A DNA stretch of 5,637 nucleotides from Chitinophagaceae bacterium (GTDB lineage: Bacteria; Bacteroidota; Bacteroidia; Chitinophagales; Chitinophagaceae), in contig JANXWM010000486.1 of assembly GCA_025351145.1 (NCBI GenBank), positions 1-5,637 of the forward strand, read 5' to 3'. The position numbers and the translations under genes are program-made. The notes beneath the pieces were generated by a model that was given only the letters and a program-made list of their open reading frames with translations, searched no databases and was not told the DNA's origin. This document shows positions 5,568 through 5,637 of the stretch, piece by piece (positions within the stretch are counted from its first letter, which is position 1; every line of letters starts with the position of its first letter).

Positions 5568-5595
5568 AAAAAAATAAGGCAGTTTTTGCCGCCTT
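5568..5595 (-). terminator. Leftward intrinsic terminator at the right edge
   Basis: On the minus strand, AAGGCGG, loop CAAAAA, and CTGCCTT form a 7-bp stem followed by one A and seven Ts. One pair is G-U in leftward RNA but A-C in rightward RNA, pointing to leftward function. It lies 27 bases upstream of the CPBP gene's ATG. It therefore either ends a gene entering from the right or acts as an attenuator in a long CPBP leader. Confidence 0.6.
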
Positions 5596-5627
5596 GCGCC
5601 GTAGTGTAATTTTACTTTAAAGGAGGT
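5585..5627 (+). promoter_or_regulatory. Possible rightward promoter plus strong Shine-Dalgarno
   Basis: TTTG (5585-5588), an 18-base spacer and TAATTTTA (5607-5614) resemble the Bacteroidota -33/-7 promoter (TTTG, TAnnTTTG). AAAGGAGGT at 5619-5627 is a near-complete complement of the 16S 3' end and would lie about 11 bases before an ATG at 5638 if one follows. Such strong sites are rare in this phylum. The bases are equally explained as Pro-Pro codons (CCT CCT) of a leftward gene end, so confidence is low. Confidence 0.28.
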
Positions 5628-5637
5628 ATATCTCTTT
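5612..5637 (-). CDS. Possible 3' end of a leftward gene entering from the right
   Basis: A minus-strand frame from the window edge reads RDIPPLK then TAA (5612-5614), and the leftward terminator begins 16 bases further on. Strand agrees with the three neighbouring genes. Another frame (KEIYLL, TAA at 5617-5619) is also possible. Only seven codons are visible, so no product can be named. This competes with the rightward promoter reading of the same bases. Confidence 0.33.

Noticed and set aside
5551..5607. A fourth copy of the intergenic repeat on the minus strand (CGGCGCAAGG then GCCCGA)
   Set aside because: Ten bases match copy A exactly, but the left flank matches poorly and the interval to GCCCG is two bases longer. 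It is better explained as the terminator and its flank.
5612..5637. Minus strand ACCTCCTTT resembling the 3' end of 16S rRNA
   Set aside because: The preceding bases (AAAGAGATAT) do not match the highly conserved GGnTGGA-type sequence that must precede it in 16S, so only the ACCTCC core is shared.

Overview
The window looks like chromosomal DNA from a member of the Bacteroidota, most likely Chitinophagaceae or a close relative. The evidence is an AT-rich background, two secreted proteins with type IX secretion (T9SS)-style C-terminal tails, gene starts with no Shine-Dalgarno sequence, and AT-rich intergenic gaps with a few octamers resembling the Bacteroidota -7 element TAnnTTTG. The family assignment is an inference; no rRNA or marker gene is present.

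Layout. Bases 1-71 probably hold the last codons of a rightward gene. A rightward gene (189-1097) encodes a secreted choice-of-anchor-V/Reeler-like protein with one CxxCH motif. It converges on a leftward gene (1171-2067) for a secreted cupredoxin with an FN3-like middle and a T9SS type A tail. A perfect 19-bp inverted repeat between them serves as a bidirectional terminator. A gene-poor stretch (about 2068-2794) holds a leftward terminator without an obvious gene, a short decayed-looking reading frame in front of it, a doubtful small rightward ORF and copy A of an intergenic repeat. Three leftward housekeeping-type genes follow: alanine dehydrogenase (2795-4009), the tRNA t6A ATPase TsaE (4206-4616), and a zinc-ribbon CPBP-family membrane protease (4777-5541). 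The right edge carries a leftward terminator plus either the 3' end of another leftward gene or the promoter and strong Shine-Dalgarno of a rightward gene; the window stops too early to decide.

How the genes fit together. The convergent pair at the left are both exported and both carry possible redox-centre motifs (CxxCH for haem c, a His/Cys/His/Met type 1 copper set), so a shared extracytoplasmic electron-transfer role is possible but unproven. TsaE and Ald are ordinary core functions, and I see no operon coupling: the three leftward genes are separated by 160-196 bp gaps.

The least explained structure is a 56-64 bp element present once in each of the three gaps around ald, tsaE and the CPBP gene (A 2729-2784 +, B 4096-4151 -, C 4697-4752 +). 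The copies align without gaps and share an invariant odd palindrome, TGCG-R-CGCA. It has no ORF and looks like a dispersed intergenic element rather than part of any gene. I found no CRISPR array, tRNA, rRNA, insertion sequence or defence system.
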